DNA from: Aurantimonas sp. HBX-1 | Lineage (GTDB): Bacteria > Pseudomonadota > Alphaproteobacteria > Rhizobiales > Rhizobiaceae | DNA length: 64,000 bases | Direction: 5' to 3' | Assembly: GCF_021391535.1 (NCBI RefSeq) | Contig: NZ_CP090066.1 | Span: forward strand, 3,981,501 to 4,045,500 | Shown here: in pieces, positions 26,090 through 35,251 of the stretch | Layout of the letters: every line of letters starts with the position of its first letter | Position numbering within the stretch: position 1 is the first letter of the stretch | The notes under the pieces: model-generated | The model's database searches: none | What the model was told of the DNA's origin: nothing | What the model saw: only the letters and a program-made list of their open reading frames with translations | Made by a program: the position numbers and the translations under genes

Positions 26090-26836
26090 TCAATGCCCGA
26101 GATAGACTTCGACGACCTTCGGGTCGGCCTGGACGTGCGCCATGGTGCCCTCGGAGATCACCTTGCCCTGGTGCAGCACGGTGACCCGGTGGGCGATGTC
26201 CTCGACGAACTTGATGTCATGCTCGATGACGATCACCGAGCGGCCGACGATGATCCGGTGCAGGAGTTCGGCGGTCTTGACGCGTTCGGAGACGCTCATG
26301 CCGGCCACCGGCTCGTCGAGCATTAGGAGCTCGGGGTCCTGGATCAGCAGCATGCCGATCTCCAGCCACTGCTTCTGGCCATGGCTGAGGAACTCGGCCC
26401 GTTCCGCCAGATGGTCGGCGAGGAAGATCATCTCGGCGACCTCCTCCACCCGGGAGGTCACCACGCCGTCACGCTTGAAGGTCAGCGCGCCGAAGACCGA
26501 GCGGCCCCTCGGATAGGAGATTTCGAGGTTCTCGAAGACCGTGAGGTCGTCGTAGATCGAGGGGTTCTGGAACTTGCGCCCGACGCCGGCGTGGACGATC
26601 TGGTGCTCCTTCATCGCCGTCAGTTCCTTGCCGCGGAACCGGATCGAGCCGGACGTGGCGCGGGTCTTGCCGCAGATCAGGTCGAGCGCCGTGGTCTTGC
26701 CGGCACCGTTCGGCCCGATGATCACCCGGATCTCGTTCTCGTCGACATAGAAGGAGAGGTTGTCCACCGCCTTGAACCCGTCGAAGGAGACGGTGAGGGC
26801 CTCGACGGACAGGAGGAAGTCGTTGTCGGTGGTCAT
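26090..26836 (-). CDS. urtD: Urea/short-amide ABC transporter ATP-binding protein (UrtD type)
   Basis: 248 aa. Walker A GPNGAGKTTALDLICG, UrtD-specific GVGRKFQNPSIYDDLTVFENLEIS, a degenerate signature LSHGQKQWLEIGM (typical of UrtD) and Walker B LLMLDEPVAGMS. The frame is open further upstream, but the ATG at 26836 matches the family N-terminus and lies 11 bp after the urtC stop. Confidence 0.92.
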   Translation of the reverse strand: MTTDNDFLLSVEALTVSFDGFKAVDNLSFYVDENEIRVIIGPNGAGKTTALDLICGKTRATSGSIRFRGKELTAMKEHQIVHAGVGRKFQNPSIYDDLTVFENLEISYPRGRSVFGALTFKRDGVVTSRVEEVAEMIFLADHLAERAEFLSHGQKQWLEIGMLLIQDPELLMLDEPVAGMSVSERVKTAELLHRIIVGRSVIVIEHDIKFVEDIAHRVTVLHQGKVISEGTMAHVQADPKVVEVYLGH

Positions 26837-26847
26837 GGCACCATCTC

Positions 26848-28011
26848 CTATTCGGCCGCGGCGGCGGAGGGGGTGGCGGCACCCGGGGCGGCCATGTCGC
26901 CGGACCGGGGCTTGCCGGATCGGGCGAAGAGACGCCTCAGGCGCGGCGCGACATGCGCCGTGTAGACACCGGCGAGGCCGTTCGGGAAGGCGAGCACGAC
27001 GGCGATGAACAGCGCCCCCATGGCGAACAGCCAGAGCTCGGGGAAGCTTTCGGAGAAAGAGGTCTTGGCCCAGTTGACCAGCAGCGTGCCGTAGACCGCG
27101 CCGATCAGCGACAGCCGGCCGCCGACCGCACAGTAGATGACCATCTCGATCGACGGGACGATGCCGACGAAGGTTGGCGACATGAACCCGACCTGCAGCG
27201 TGAACATGGCGCCGCCGACCCCGGCCAGCGCCGCGGCGAAGCAGAACACGAAGATCTTGAAGCCGGCGACGTTGTAGCCAGAGAAGCGGACGCGATCCTC
27301 CTTGTCGCGCATCGCGACGAGAATGCGGCCGAGCTTGGAGCGGCGCACGATCATCGCCAGCACGATCGCGCCGAGCAGCAGGAACGCGTTGACGAAATAC
27401 AGGACGAACTTCGCCTGGTCGGAGCGGATGTCGAAGCCGAGCATCGTGCGCAGATCGGTGATGCCGTTGACGCCGCCCGTATAGCCCTGCTGGCCGATGA
27501 TGAGGATGGTCAGGATCGCCGCGATCGCCTGGGTGATGATGGCGAAATAGACGCCGCCGACACGCCGCGTGAACATCGCGAAGCCGATGACGAAGGCGAG
27601 CGCGACGGGCACCAGCACGACGGCGATCAGCGTGAAGCCGAAGGAGTGGAACGGCTCCCAGAACCACGGCAGCTCGGTGATCTGGTTCCAGTCCATGAAG
27701 TCCGGAATGCCCGGCGTCGACTGGATGGCGGTCGCCTCGGGCGTCGAGGATTCCAGCTTCAGGAACATCGCCATGCAGTAGCCGCCGAGGCCGAAGAAGA
27801 TGCCCTGGCCGAGGCTGAGGATGCCGGCGCTGCCCCAGCAGAGCACCAGGCCGACGGCGACGAAGGCGTAGGTCAGGTACTTGCCGTAGAGGTTGAGGCG
27901 GAAGACGTCGGTGACCGCCGGCAGGAGCACCAGGAGCACGGCGGCGAGGATGAGGAAGCCGACGATCTCGGTCTGGCGGCCGCCGGCGGCGAGGCTTTTC
28001 ATCGGGTTCAT
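26848..28011 (-). CDS. urtC: Urea/short-amide ABC transporter permease (UrtC type)
   Basis: 387 aa with about ten hydrophobic segments. The LivM-like motif SLGQGIFFGLGGYCMAMFLK, the EAA-like AMRDKEDRVRFSGYNVAGFKIFVF and the terminal SGKPRSGDMAAPGAATP tail are visible. UrtC-specific is the periplasmic segment with GIPDFMDWNQITELPWFWEPFHSF. It forms the membrane pore with UrtB. Overlaps urtB by 4 bp. Confidence 0.93.
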   Translation of the reverse strand: MNPMKSLAAGGRQTEIVGFLILAAVLLVLLPAVTDVFRLNLYGKYLTYAFVAVGLVLCWGSAGILSLGQGIFFGLGGYCMAMFLKLESSTPEATAIQSTPGIPDFMDWNQITELPWFWEPFHSFGFTLIAVVLVPVALAFVIGFAMFTRRVGGVYFAIITQAIAAILTILIIGQQGYTGGVNGITDLRTMLGFDIRSDQAKFVLYFVNAFLLLGAIVLAMIVRRSKLGRILVAMRDKEDRVRFSGYNVAGFKIFVFCFAAALAGVGGAMFTLQVGFMSPTFVGIVPSIEMVIYCAVGGRLSLIGAVYGTLLVNWAKTSFSESFPELWLFAMGALFIAVVLAFPNGLAGVYTAHVAPRLRRLFARSGKPRSGDMAAPGAATPSAAAAE

Positions 28012-28934
28012 CGACGCACCTTGAGAACGAAGAGGCCCTGCGGCCTGAGCATGATGATCGCGACGACGGTCAGAAGCGTCAGCACCTTGGCCATCGAGCC
28101 GGAGAGGAAGAATTCGAGCGTCGACTGGGCCTGCGAGATGGTGAAGGCAGAGGCGACCGTGCCGAGCAGGCTGGCGGCCCCGCCGAACACCACGACGAGG
28201 AAGGTGTCGACGATGTAGAGCTGGCCGGCGCTCGGGCCGGTCGAGCCGATCATGGTGAAGGCGCTGCCGGCGATTCCGGCGATGCCGCAGCCGAGGCCGA
28301 AGGTGACGCAGTCGACGCGCTCCGTGTCGATGCCGACGGCGCCGGCCATGGTGCGGCTCTGGACGACGGCCCGGACCTGCGCGCCCCAGCGCGAGCGGAA
28401 CATGATGAGATAGACCATGAAGGTGATCAGCAGCGTGATCGCCATGACGATCAGCCCGTTGATCGGCACCTCCACCATGTCGGTGACCGGAAGCGAGCCC
28501 ATCATCCAGTCCGGCAGCGTCACGCCGACCTCGCGCGGGCCGAAGATCGTGCGGAAGGATTGCTGCATGATCAGCGACAGGCCCCAGGTGGCGAGCAGCG
28601 TGTCGAGCGGGCGCTTGTAGAGATAGCGGATCAGGTAGCGCTCGACGCCCATGCCGAGGGCGCCGCTGGCGACGAAGGCGAGCGCCATGGCGATGAAGAA
28701 CGAGATCCCCATCAGCGCCGGGGCGAAGGCCTGGAAGAAGTTGGAGCAGAGATAGGTGACGTAGGCGCCGAGGATCATGAACTCCCCGTGCGCCATGTTG
28801 ATCACGCCCATCTGCCCGAAGATGATGGCCAGGCCGAGCGCCATCAGCAGAAGCACCGAGAAGAGCACGAGCCCGGCAAAGCCCTGCATGGCAAAGATCG
28901 AGCCGAGTTCGCTCCAGCTGTAGTCGGCGAACAT
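28008..28934 (-). CDS. urtB: Urea/short-amide ABC transporter permease (UrtB type, short form)
   Basis: 308 aa. LivH-like features: ALGLAIIFGQMGVINMAHGEFMILGAYVTYL, then QSRTMAGAVGIDTERVDCVTFGLGCGIAG and the end LRPQGLFVLKVRR. Classical UrtB proteins carry an extra N-terminal region of about 200 residues; it is missing here, which brings this one close to the amide permeases found next to formamidase. A hairpin at 28989-29013 separates it from the binding-protein gene. Confidence 0.9.
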   Translation of the reverse strand: MFADYSWSELGSIFAMQGFAGLVLFSVLLLMALGLAIIFGQMGVINMAHGEFMILGAYVTYLCSNFFQAFAPALMGISFFIAMALAFVASGALGMGVERYLIRYLYKRPLDTLLATWGLSLIMQQSFRTIFGPREVGVTLPDWMMGSLPVTDMVEVPINGLIVMAITLLITFMVYLIMFRSRWGAQVRAVVQSRTMAGAVGIDTERVDCVTFGLGCGIAGIAGSAFTMIGSTGPSAGQLYIVDTFLVVVFGGAASLLGTVASAFTISQAQSTLEFFLSGSMAKVLTLLTVVAIIMLRPQGLFVLKVRR

Positions 28935-28988
28935 CCGTATCTCCGGGAGTTCGAGAAAAGGGCGATCGGGAGGAAAGGCGCGGGGGCT

Positions 28989-29013
28989 CCCCGGCCCCAC
29001 GACGGGACCGGGG
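28989..29013 (-). terminator. Intercistronic hairpin between urtA and urtB
   Basis: On the minus strand CCCCGGTCCC-GTCGT-GGGGCCGGGG forms a 10-bp stem with one wobble pair, beginning about 14 bases after the urtA stop. It probably protects or attenuates the transcript so that the binding protein is made in excess. Confidence 0.6.
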
Positions 29014-29026
29014 AAGGGGCTCGGGC

Positions 29027-30295
29027 TTACTGGTAGCCTTCCGGGAACGGGTCGGGCTCCATCAGCTCCGCCGTCTCGAACACCACCTCGTACTGGCCAT
29101 CCAGCTTGGCGTGGCCGATGCGGGTCTTCGACCAGAGGTGATGGTTCTCGTGGATCTTGACGTAGCCTTCCGGGGCGGTGTCGAGCTCGATGCCGGGCGA
29201 GGCCTCGCGCACCTTGTCGATGTCGAAGCTGCCGGCCTTCTCCACCGCCGCCTTCCACAGCCAGGGCCCGAGATAGGCCGCCTGCGTCACGTCCCCGACG
29301 ACGATGTCCTCGCCCCACATCGCCTTGAAGGCATCGACGAATTTCTGGTTGTTGTCGTTCTCGAGGCTTTGGAAGTACTTCATCGCGGCATAGGCGCCGA
29401 CCATGTTCTCGCCGCCGATGCCGCGGATTTCGTCCTCGGTCACCGAGATCGTCAGGACCAGTGGCGCTTCCTTGGTCATGTCGATGCCGGCCGCCTTCAG
29501 CTGCTTGTAGAAGGCGACGTTCGAGCCGCCGACGACGATCGCGTAGATCACGTCGGGCTTGCGCAGCTTGATCTTGTTGATCACCGAGTTGAACTGGGTG
29601 TGGCCGAGCGGGTAGTACTCTTCGCCGACCACCTCGAGCCCCAGCTTCTCGATGTGCTTGCGGGCGATCTTGTTGGAGGTCCGCGGCCAGATATAGTCCG
29701 ACCCCAGCAGATAGAAGCTCTTGGCGCCCTTGGTGTCGACCACCCAGTCGATGCCGGCGAGAATCTGCTGCGTCGCCTCCTGGCCGGTGTAGATGACGTT
29801 CGGGCTCTCCTCGAGGCCCTCGTAGAAGGTCGGGTAGTAGAGCATGCCGTTATACTGCTCAAACACCGGCAGCACCGCCTTGCGCGACGCCGAGGTCCAG
29901 CAGCCGAACACCGCCGCGACCTTGTCCTCGACCAGCAACTTCTTGGCCTTCTCGGCGAAGGTCGGCCAGTCCGACGCACCGTCCTCCTGGATGAACTCGA
30001 TCTTGCGGCCGAGCACGCCGCCCATGGCGTTGATCTGCTCGATGGCAAGCTTCTCGGCCTGCACGGAGCCGGTCTCGGAGATTGACATCGTGCCGGTCAC
30101 GGAATGCAGGATGCCGACCGTAACGGTGTCATCGGTGACGGCGAGACCCGTGGTGTTGACCTCGGCGGTGGCCGGCCCCTGGCCCCAGGCGAAGCGCGGC
30201 GCCATGGCGGCGATGGCGAGAGCCGCCGAGCCGAGCAGAAGCTTGCGTCGGTAGACGGAGCTGGGCCCGTCCGGGCCGGACATGCGGTCGTTCAT
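29027..30295 (-). CDS. urtA: Urea/short-amide ABC transporter substrate-binding protein (UrtA type)
   Basis: 422 aa with a twin-arginine-like leader (VYRRKLLLGSAALAIAAMAP, ending in AWGQ), suggesting Tat export. The mature domain shows the HAAT fold: VGILHSVTGTMSISETG, then VFGCWTSASRKAVLPVFE, LLGSDYIWPRTSNKIARKH and VVGGSNVAFYKQLKAAG, all UrtA hallmarks. The ATG with GGGGGATCAG before it is chosen over an upstream TTG that would sit inside a palindrome. It is the first gene of urtABCDE-fmdAB. Confidence 0.92.
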   Translation of the reverse strand: MNDRMSGPDGPSSVYRRKLLLGSAALAIAAMAPRFAWGQGPATAEVNTTGLAVTDDTVTVGILHSVTGTMSISETGSVQAEKLAIEQINAMGGVLGRKIEFIQEDGASDWPTFAEKAKKLLVEDKVAAVFGCWTSASRKAVLPVFEQYNGMLYYPTFYEGLEESPNVIYTGQEATQQILAGIDWVVDTKGAKSFYLLGSDYIWPRTSNKIARKHIEKLGLEVVGEEYYPLGHTQFNSVINKIKLRKPDVIYAIVVGGSNVAFYKQLKAAGIDMTKEAPLVLTISVTEDEIRGIGGENMVGAYAAMKYFQSLENDNNQKFVDAFKAMWGEDIVVGDVTQAAYLGPWLWKAAVEKAGSFDIDKVREASPGIELDTAPEGYVKIHENHHLWSKTRIGHAKLDGQYEVVFETAELMEPDPFPEGYQ

Positions 30296-30627
30296 CTGAT
30301 CCCCCTGTGGTGAGCGTTGGTTGGTCCGCCATCTGGGTCGGACGGGTCGGTTCACGGGAGGATCATCCGCTCCGATCTTGCGCCGCAACAATACGTCAAA
30401 TTACGTATTCCGAAAGCGCGTGACTTGGCGATGATGGCATGCGCTAATCACGCGGCGCGGGGAAACATCGGGCGCAACGCGGTTATTCCGCTCGAAGAAA
30501 ATCTTTCGGGCTTATCTGCCGATTGCGCCGCACTGTGTTGATTTATGTCAGTATTTTGTCTTCATCCTGTTGAATAAATCGGATTGCCGATGCACCGCTC
30601 AACCAACTCCCGGAGGCCGCGAATGGA
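30296..30627. promoter_or_regulatory. Divergent promoter region between urtA and the NCS1-histidine kinase gene
   Basis: 332 bp, AT-richer than its surroundings. It holds a perfect inverted repeat at 30390-30409 (annotated separately) and several AT-rich patches near 30480-30590 that can serve as promoters for the + strand kinase (TTGATTTATGTCAGTATTTT near 30539). No classical sigma-54 (-24 GG/-12 GC) element was found by eye. Confidence 0.5.
30390..30409. promoter_or_regulatory. Perfect 7-bp inverted repeat upstream of urtA
   Basis: AATACGT-N6-ACGTATT, located 95 bp upstream of the urtA start. Its symmetry, size and AT-rich content suit a dimeric activator such as the LuxR-type response regulator encoded at 33980, or a GntR-type repressor. 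The link to that regulator is inference from proximity. Confidence 0.5.
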
Positions 30628-33600
30628 ATGACGGCGCCGCAGCGCATACTTCGGGTTCGCCGGAGCTATAATCAGTGGGTCGCGGACGAAACGCTCGAGG
30701 ACTACGCGCTGCGCTTCACCGCCAAGCGCGGCCGCCGCTGGTCGCCCTGGCAGCTGGCGATGACCGCCTGCGGCGGCATCTCGTTCCTGGCGCTGGAAGC
30801 CATCGGCGGCACGGTGACGCTGCATTACGGCTTCGACAACGCCCTGCCGGCGATCCTCGTCGTCGCGCTGCTGATCTTCGGCGCCGGGCTGCCGATCAGC
30901 TTCTATGCAGCGAAATACGGCGTCGACATCGACCTTCTGACCCGCGGCGCCGGCTTCGGCTATCTCGGCTCCACCGTCACCTCGCTGATCTACGCCTGCT
31001 TCACCTTCATCTTCTTCGCCATCGAGGCGGCGATCATGGCGATGGCGCTGGAGATGATGCTCGGCCTGCCGCTGTGGGCGGGCTACGTCGTCTGCGCCGT
31101 CGCGGTGATCCCGATCGTCACCCACGGCATCACCCTGATCAGCCGGTTCCAGATGTGGACCCAACCGACCTGGATCATCCTCAACCTCGCACCCTTCGTC
31201 TTTCTCGCCGCCCAGGGCGCGCTGCCGCTCGAGGAATGGCAAGCCTATGAGGGCGTCCGCAGCCCGGCCGGCGGCGGTTTCGACGTCCTGCTCTTCGGCA
31301 GCGCCACGGCGATCCTCTTCGCGCTAACGGCGCAGATCGGCGAGCAGGTCGATTTCCTGCGCTTCATGCCGCGCCGCACGCGCGAGACGCAGTTCGGCTG
31401 GTGGAGCGCGCTGATCGCCGGCGGTCCCGGCTGGATCCTGATCGGGGCGGTGAAGATCCTTGCCGGCTCGCTGCTGGCGGTGCTGGTCGTCAGCCAGGGC
31501 CTGCCGGCGGAGAGCGCCCAGCACCCGACGGAGATGTACCGCGTCGCCTTCGGCCACGTCTTCTCCCAGGAGGCGCTGGTGATCGCCGTGACCGGGATCT
31601 TTGTCGTCATCGCGCAAATGAAGATCAACGTCACCAACGCCTATGCCGGGTCGATCGCCTGGTCGAACTTCTTCTCGCGCCTGACCCACAGCCATCCCGG
31701 CCGCGTCGTCTGGCTGGTCTTCAACGTGGCCATCGCGCTGATGCTCATGGAGATGGGCATATTGCGCGCGCTCGAGGAGATCCTCGGCCTCTACGCCATC
31801 CTCGCGGTGTCCTGGGTGGCGGCCCTCGTCGCCGACCTCGTCGTCAACAAGCCGCTCGGCCTGTCGCCCCGGCATATCGAGTTCAAGCGGGCGCATCTCT
31901 ACGACATCAACCCGGTCGGCTTCGGCGCCATGGGCGCCGGCATCCTCGTCGCCAGCCTCTGCCACACCGGCCTGTTCGGCGAGACGATGAGCGCGCTCGC
32001 CGCCTTCGCGGCGCTCGGCACCGCCTTCGTCGCCTCGCCGCTGATCGCGCTGGCGACTGGCGGCCGCTATTATATCGCCCGCCGCCCGCGCGAGGACTGG
32101 GCCGGGCTGCCGACCATCGCCTGCTGCATCTGCGAGCACCATTTCGAGGCCGAGGACATGGCCTCCTGCCCGGCCTATTCGGGACCGATCTGTTCGCTCT
32201 GCTGCTCCCTCGACGCGCGCTGCCACGATCTCTGCAAGACCGACAGCCGGGTGCGCGAGCAGGTGGTCGGGGCGCTGCGCCGCAATGTTTCGGAACGCCT
32301 CGCCGGCTTCGCCGACTCGCCGCGCGGCCATTATCTCGTGATCTTCGTGACGATGCTCGCCGTCACCGGCAGCATCCTCGCCCTGATCGGCTTCCAGGCG
32401 AGCCTCGACCAGCCGCACAACGGAGCGACGATCACGGCAATCCTGGTGCGGGTCTTCGCGGTGTTCGTGATCGTCGCCGGCGTCGCCTCGTGGCTGTTCG
32501 TGCTCGCCCATGCCAGCCGCCGCGTCGCCCAGGAGGAATCCAGCCGGCAGACGCTGCTCCTGACCCAGGAGATCGACGCGCACCGGCGCACCGACGCCGA
32601 GCTGCAGCTCGCCAAGGAAAAGGCCGAGGCGGCGAGCCTCGCCAAGACGCGCTTCCTCGTCGGCATGAGCCACGAACTGCGCACGCCCCTGAATTCGATC
32701 CTCGGCTTCGCCCAGATCCTCGAGCAGGACCCGGCCCTGCCGGGCAAGCGCCGCGGCGCGGTCAAGGTGATCCGGCGCAGCGGCGAGCATCTCGCCGGAC
32801 TGATCGACGGGCTGCTCGACATCTCGCGGATCGAGGCGGGCAAGCTGCAGGTCTATCGCGACCAGATCGCGCTCGGGCCCCTGCTCGGCGAAATCGTCGA
32901 GATGTTCCGCCTGCAGGCCGAGGGTGCCGGCATCGGCTTTGCGTTCGAGGTCGAGCGGACGCTGCCGGATTTCGTCCGCGGCGACGAGAAGCGGCTGCGC
33001 CAGATCCTCATCAACCTCCTCTCCAATGCCATCAAGTTCACCCGCGAGGGCTCGGTGACGCTCCGGGTGGGCTATCGCAGCCAGGTCGCCGAATTCCGCG
33101 TCGTCGACACCGGGCCCGGCATGGCGGCGAAGGACCTGACGCGGATCTTCGAGCCGTTCGAGCGACTGGAGGGCGGCGACAACGTCGTGCCCGGCACCGG
33201 GCTCGGGCTGACCATCACCAAGCTCCTGACCGAAATCCTCGGCGGCGACATCCGCGTCACCAGCACGCCCGGCCAGGGCAGCATCTTCGCCGTGCGGCTG
33301 TTCCTTCCCTCGGTCAGCGCGACGCCCATCGCCGTCTCCCGCGAGCGGCGCATCGTCGGCTATGCCGGGCGCCGGATGACGGTGCTCGCCGTCGACGACG
33401 AGCCGGCGCACCGCCAGCTCCTGGAGGAGATCCTGTCGCCGCTCGGCTTCACCGTGCTGACCGTCGAGGGCGGCGCCGCCTGCCTCAAGCTGGTGCCGCT
33501 GGCCGAGCCGGACCTGCTGATCGTCGACATCACCATGCCCGGCATGAACGGCTGGGAACTCGCCACGAGGCTGCGCGAAAGCGGCGTCGACACGCCGATC

Positions 33601-33990
33601 GCCATGCTGTCGGCCGACGCGCGCCCCGCCTCGCCGGACATGCGGCTCTGCGACGACTGGGTCGGCAAGCCGCTGGCCGTGCCGATGCTGCTCGAAAGCG
33701 TCCGCAGGCTTTTGGGGGTTGCCTGGCTTTACGACGACACGCCGGCCGGCGCCTCGGTGCCCGGCGAAATCGAGCTCGAACCCTTCGAGATCCCCGACCG
33801 GGGGGATCTGCGCGACCTCGTCTCACTCCTGCAAATCGGCTTTGTCAGAGGGATCCATGCCAAGCTCGACGACCTCGCTTCGCGGCAACCGCGCACCCAA
33901 CGCTTCGTTGCCCGCATCCGCAGCCGCGTGGATCGCTTCGACCTCGACGCGTGCCTCGGCTTCATCGAGGGGCTCGACGATGCCTTGTGA
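30628..33990 (+). CDS. NCS1-type permease fused to hybrid sensor histidine kinase
   Basis: 1120 aa. Residues about 1-480 resemble an NCS1 nucleobase/hydantoin permease (TACGGISFLALEAIGG, then QIGEQVDFLRFMP and KINVTNAYAGSIAWSNFFSR). A cysteine cluster follows (C499, C500, C502, C514, C522, C525, C526, C532, C536), then two helices (about 568-590 and 602-626) and a coiled coil. HisKA has His682 in GMSHELRTPLNS; the ATPase domain has LLSNAIKF, DTGPGM and GTGLGL. The receiver has D923-D924, phospho-acceptor D967 and K1014, then a C-terminal helical domain. It is analogous to SLC5-kinase fusions such as CbrA. It overlaps its response-regulator gene by 11 bp and faces the amide/urea operon. Confidence 0.9.
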   Translation: MTAPQRILRVRRSYNQWVADETLEDYALRFTAKRGRRWSPWQLAMTACGGISFLALEAIGGTVTLHYGFDNALPAILVVALLIFGAGLPISFYAAKYGVDIDLLTRGAGFGYLGSTVTSLIYACFTFIFFAIEAAIMAMALEMMLGLPLWAGYVVCAVAVIPIVTHGITLISRFQMWTQPTWIILNLAPFVFLAAQGALPLEEWQAYEGVRSPAGGGFDVLLFGSATAILFALTAQIGEQVDFLRFMPRRTRETQFGWWSALIAGGPGWILIGAVKILAGSLLAVLVVSQGLPAESAQHPTEMYRVAFGHVFSQEALVIAVTGIFVVIAQMKINVTNAYAGSIAWSNFFSRLTHSHPGRVVWLVFNVAIALMLMEMGILRALEEILGLYAILAVSWVAALVADLVVNKPLGLSPRHIEFKRAHLYDINPVGFGAMGAGILVASLCHTGLFGETMSALAAFAALGTAFVASPLIALATGGRYYIARRPREDWAGLPTIACCICEHHFEAEDMASCPAYSGPICSLCCSLDARCHDLCKTDSRVREQVVGALRRNVSERLAGFADSPRGHYLVIFVTMLAVTGSILALIGFQASLDQPHNGATITAILVRVFAVFVIVAGVASWLFVLAHASRRVAQEESSRQTLLLTQEIDAHRRTDAELQLAKEKAEAASLAKTRFLVGMSHELRTPLNSILGFAQILEQDPALPGKRRGAVKVIRRSGEHLAGLIDGLLDISRIEAGKLQVYRDQIALGPLLGEIVEMFRLQAEGAGIGFAFEVERTLPDFVRGDEKRLRQILINLLSNAIKFTREGSVTLRVGYRSQVAEFRVVDTGPGMAAKDLTRIFEPFERLEGGDNVVPGTGLGLTITKLLTEILGGDIRVTSTPGQGSIFAVRLFLPSVSATPIAVSRERRIVGYAGRRMTVLAVDDEPAHRQLLEEILSPLGFTVLTVEGGAACLKLVPLAEPDLLIVDITMPGMNGWELATRLRESGVDTPIAMLSADARPASPDMRLCDDWVGKPLAVPMLLESVRRLLGVAWLYDDTPAGASVPGEIELEPFEIPDRGDLRDLVSLLQIGFVRGIHAKLDDLASRQPRTQRFVARIRSRVDRFDLDACLGFIEGLDDAL

Positions 33991-34879
33991 CGGCGCCGAC
34001 CCGCGCCGCATCGTCCTCGTCGTCGACGATTCGCCGGAGACGATCGAGTTCCTGACCACGGCGCTCGAGGAGCAGGGGCTCACCGTGCTCGTCGCCCTCG
34101 ACGGCGGCAAGGCGATCGCCATCGCCCGGCGGATCACGCCGGACGTCGTGCTGCTCGACGCCGTGATGCCCGGCATGGACGGGTTCGAGACCTGCCGCCG
34201 GCTGAAGCAGGATGCTTCTCTCGCGCATGTGCCGGTGATCTTCATGACGGGGCTGAGCGAAACCGAACACATCGTCCACGCCTTCGCCGTCGGCGGCGTC
34301 GACTATGTCACCAAGCCGGTGGTGATCGAGCAGATCCTGGCGCGGATGCGCGTCCACCAGGAGAACGCCCGCATGACCCGTGCCGCGCGGCTCGCGCTCG
34401 ACACGACCGGTCGCTTCCTGCTGGCGGTCGACGGCGACGGCACGGTGCGCTGGATGACGCCGCAGGCGCGCCGACTGCTGACCGGCGAGGGCGACGCCGA
34501 CCCGCTGCCCGGCGCGCTGGCCGGTGAACTGCAACGCCTGCGGCGCGGCGAGGCGGCGCGCCATCCCGGCAATCCCGGCCTCGGCTTCGCCCTGCTCGGG
34601 CAGATCGGCGCGGACGAATTCCTGCTGCGGCTGTCGCGGGCCGAGGGCGACGAGACCGACGCCGCGGCGCTCCGCGACGGGTTCGGCCTTACCGCGCGCG
34701 AGGCCGAGGTCTTGCTGTGGATCGCCAGGGGCAAGTCCAACCGCGACGTCGCCGAGATCCTGGCGCTCAGCCCGCGCACGGTGAACAAGCATCTGGAGAC
34801 GATCTTCCGCAAGCTCGGCGTCGAAAACCGCTCCGCCGCCACCGCCTCGGCGATGAACCTTCTGGCCGAGCGCCGCTGA
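33980..34879 (+). CDS. LuxR-family response regulator with PAS-like middle domain
   Basis: 299 aa. The N-terminal receiver domain has VDDSPE, phospho-acceptor Asp60 in VVLLDAVMPGMDG and the KP pair in YVTKPV. The middle part (about 125-215) looks PAS-like (LLAVDGDGTVRWMTPQARRLL). The C-terminal LuxR helix-turn-helix (about 232-290) reads FGLTAREAEVLLWIARGKSNRDVAEILALSPRTVNKHLETIFRKLGV. The start overlaps the kinase stop, so the two form a coupled two-component pair. Its most likely targets are its own promoter region and the divergent amide/urea operon. Confidence 0.9.
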   Translation: MPCDGADPRRIVLVVDDSPETIEFLTTALEEQGLTVLVALDGGKAIAIARRITPDVVLLDAVMPGMDGFETCRRLKQDASLAHVPVIFMTGLSETEHIVHAFAVGGVDYVTKPVVIEQILARMRVHQENARMTRAARLALDTTGRFLLAVDGDGTVRWMTPQARRLLTGEGDADPLPGALAGELQRLRRGEAARHPGNPGLGFALLGQIGADEFLLRLSRAEGDETDAAALRDGFGLTAREAEVLLWIARGKSNRDVAEILALSPRTVNKHLETIFRKLGVENRSAATASAMNLLAERR

Positions 34880-35251
34880 GAAAGCGCGATGCGCTCATCG
34901 GGCCGAACCGGTTTCGGGCAGCGAAAGCAACCACCGATGGACGACAGCTCACGACCCAACGCAGACTCTAGCCAGTGGGTGCGCCATTCCCAGAAGCAGC
35001 CATCCAAGCCGCTGAGCTTTTTCCGCCGTGCCTGTAGGGTGAACGTGGTCGGGATCGTACCACCGGCCGTGGGTTTGGCGGTCACTGGATAAGCGGCTTT
35101 CCCCTCGTCGTGCGGTATTGGTCGACTGCCGCACCAGTGGCTTGACATGCTCGCCCGCTCTGGCTGAATGCGGGCCTGGGGACTGCGATCTCCCCACGAG
35201 GCTCCGGCCGAAGCATCGCGTCCATCGATCCATTTATGGAAAGGACGCGTC
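34880..35251. other. Intergenic region before the chromate module, no gene seen
   Basis: 372 bp. Composition is less GC-rich than the neighbours. TTGACA at 35142-35147 is a consensus -35 for the + strand, with a weak TGAATG about 17 bp downstream, placing a promoter in front of chrB. No open frame with a ribosome site and recognisable product is present. It may mark the left junction of an acquired chromate cassette. Confidence 0.45.

Noticed and set aside
24105..30295. Assigning the ABC transporter strictly to urea
   Set aside because: The UrtB-type permease lacks the long N-terminal region of classical UrtB and the operon ends with formamidase, not urease; short amides are at least as likely.
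30296..30627. Sigma-54 promoter in front of the amide/urea operon
   Set aside because: No convincing TGGC-N8-TGC element was found on the minus strand by eye, though NtrC control would be expected for nitrogen genes.
31401..34055. An 884-codon frame within the NCS1-kinase gene
   Set aside because: Arg/Pro/Ala-rich frame-shifted reading of the kinase; no start with ribosome site and no domain.
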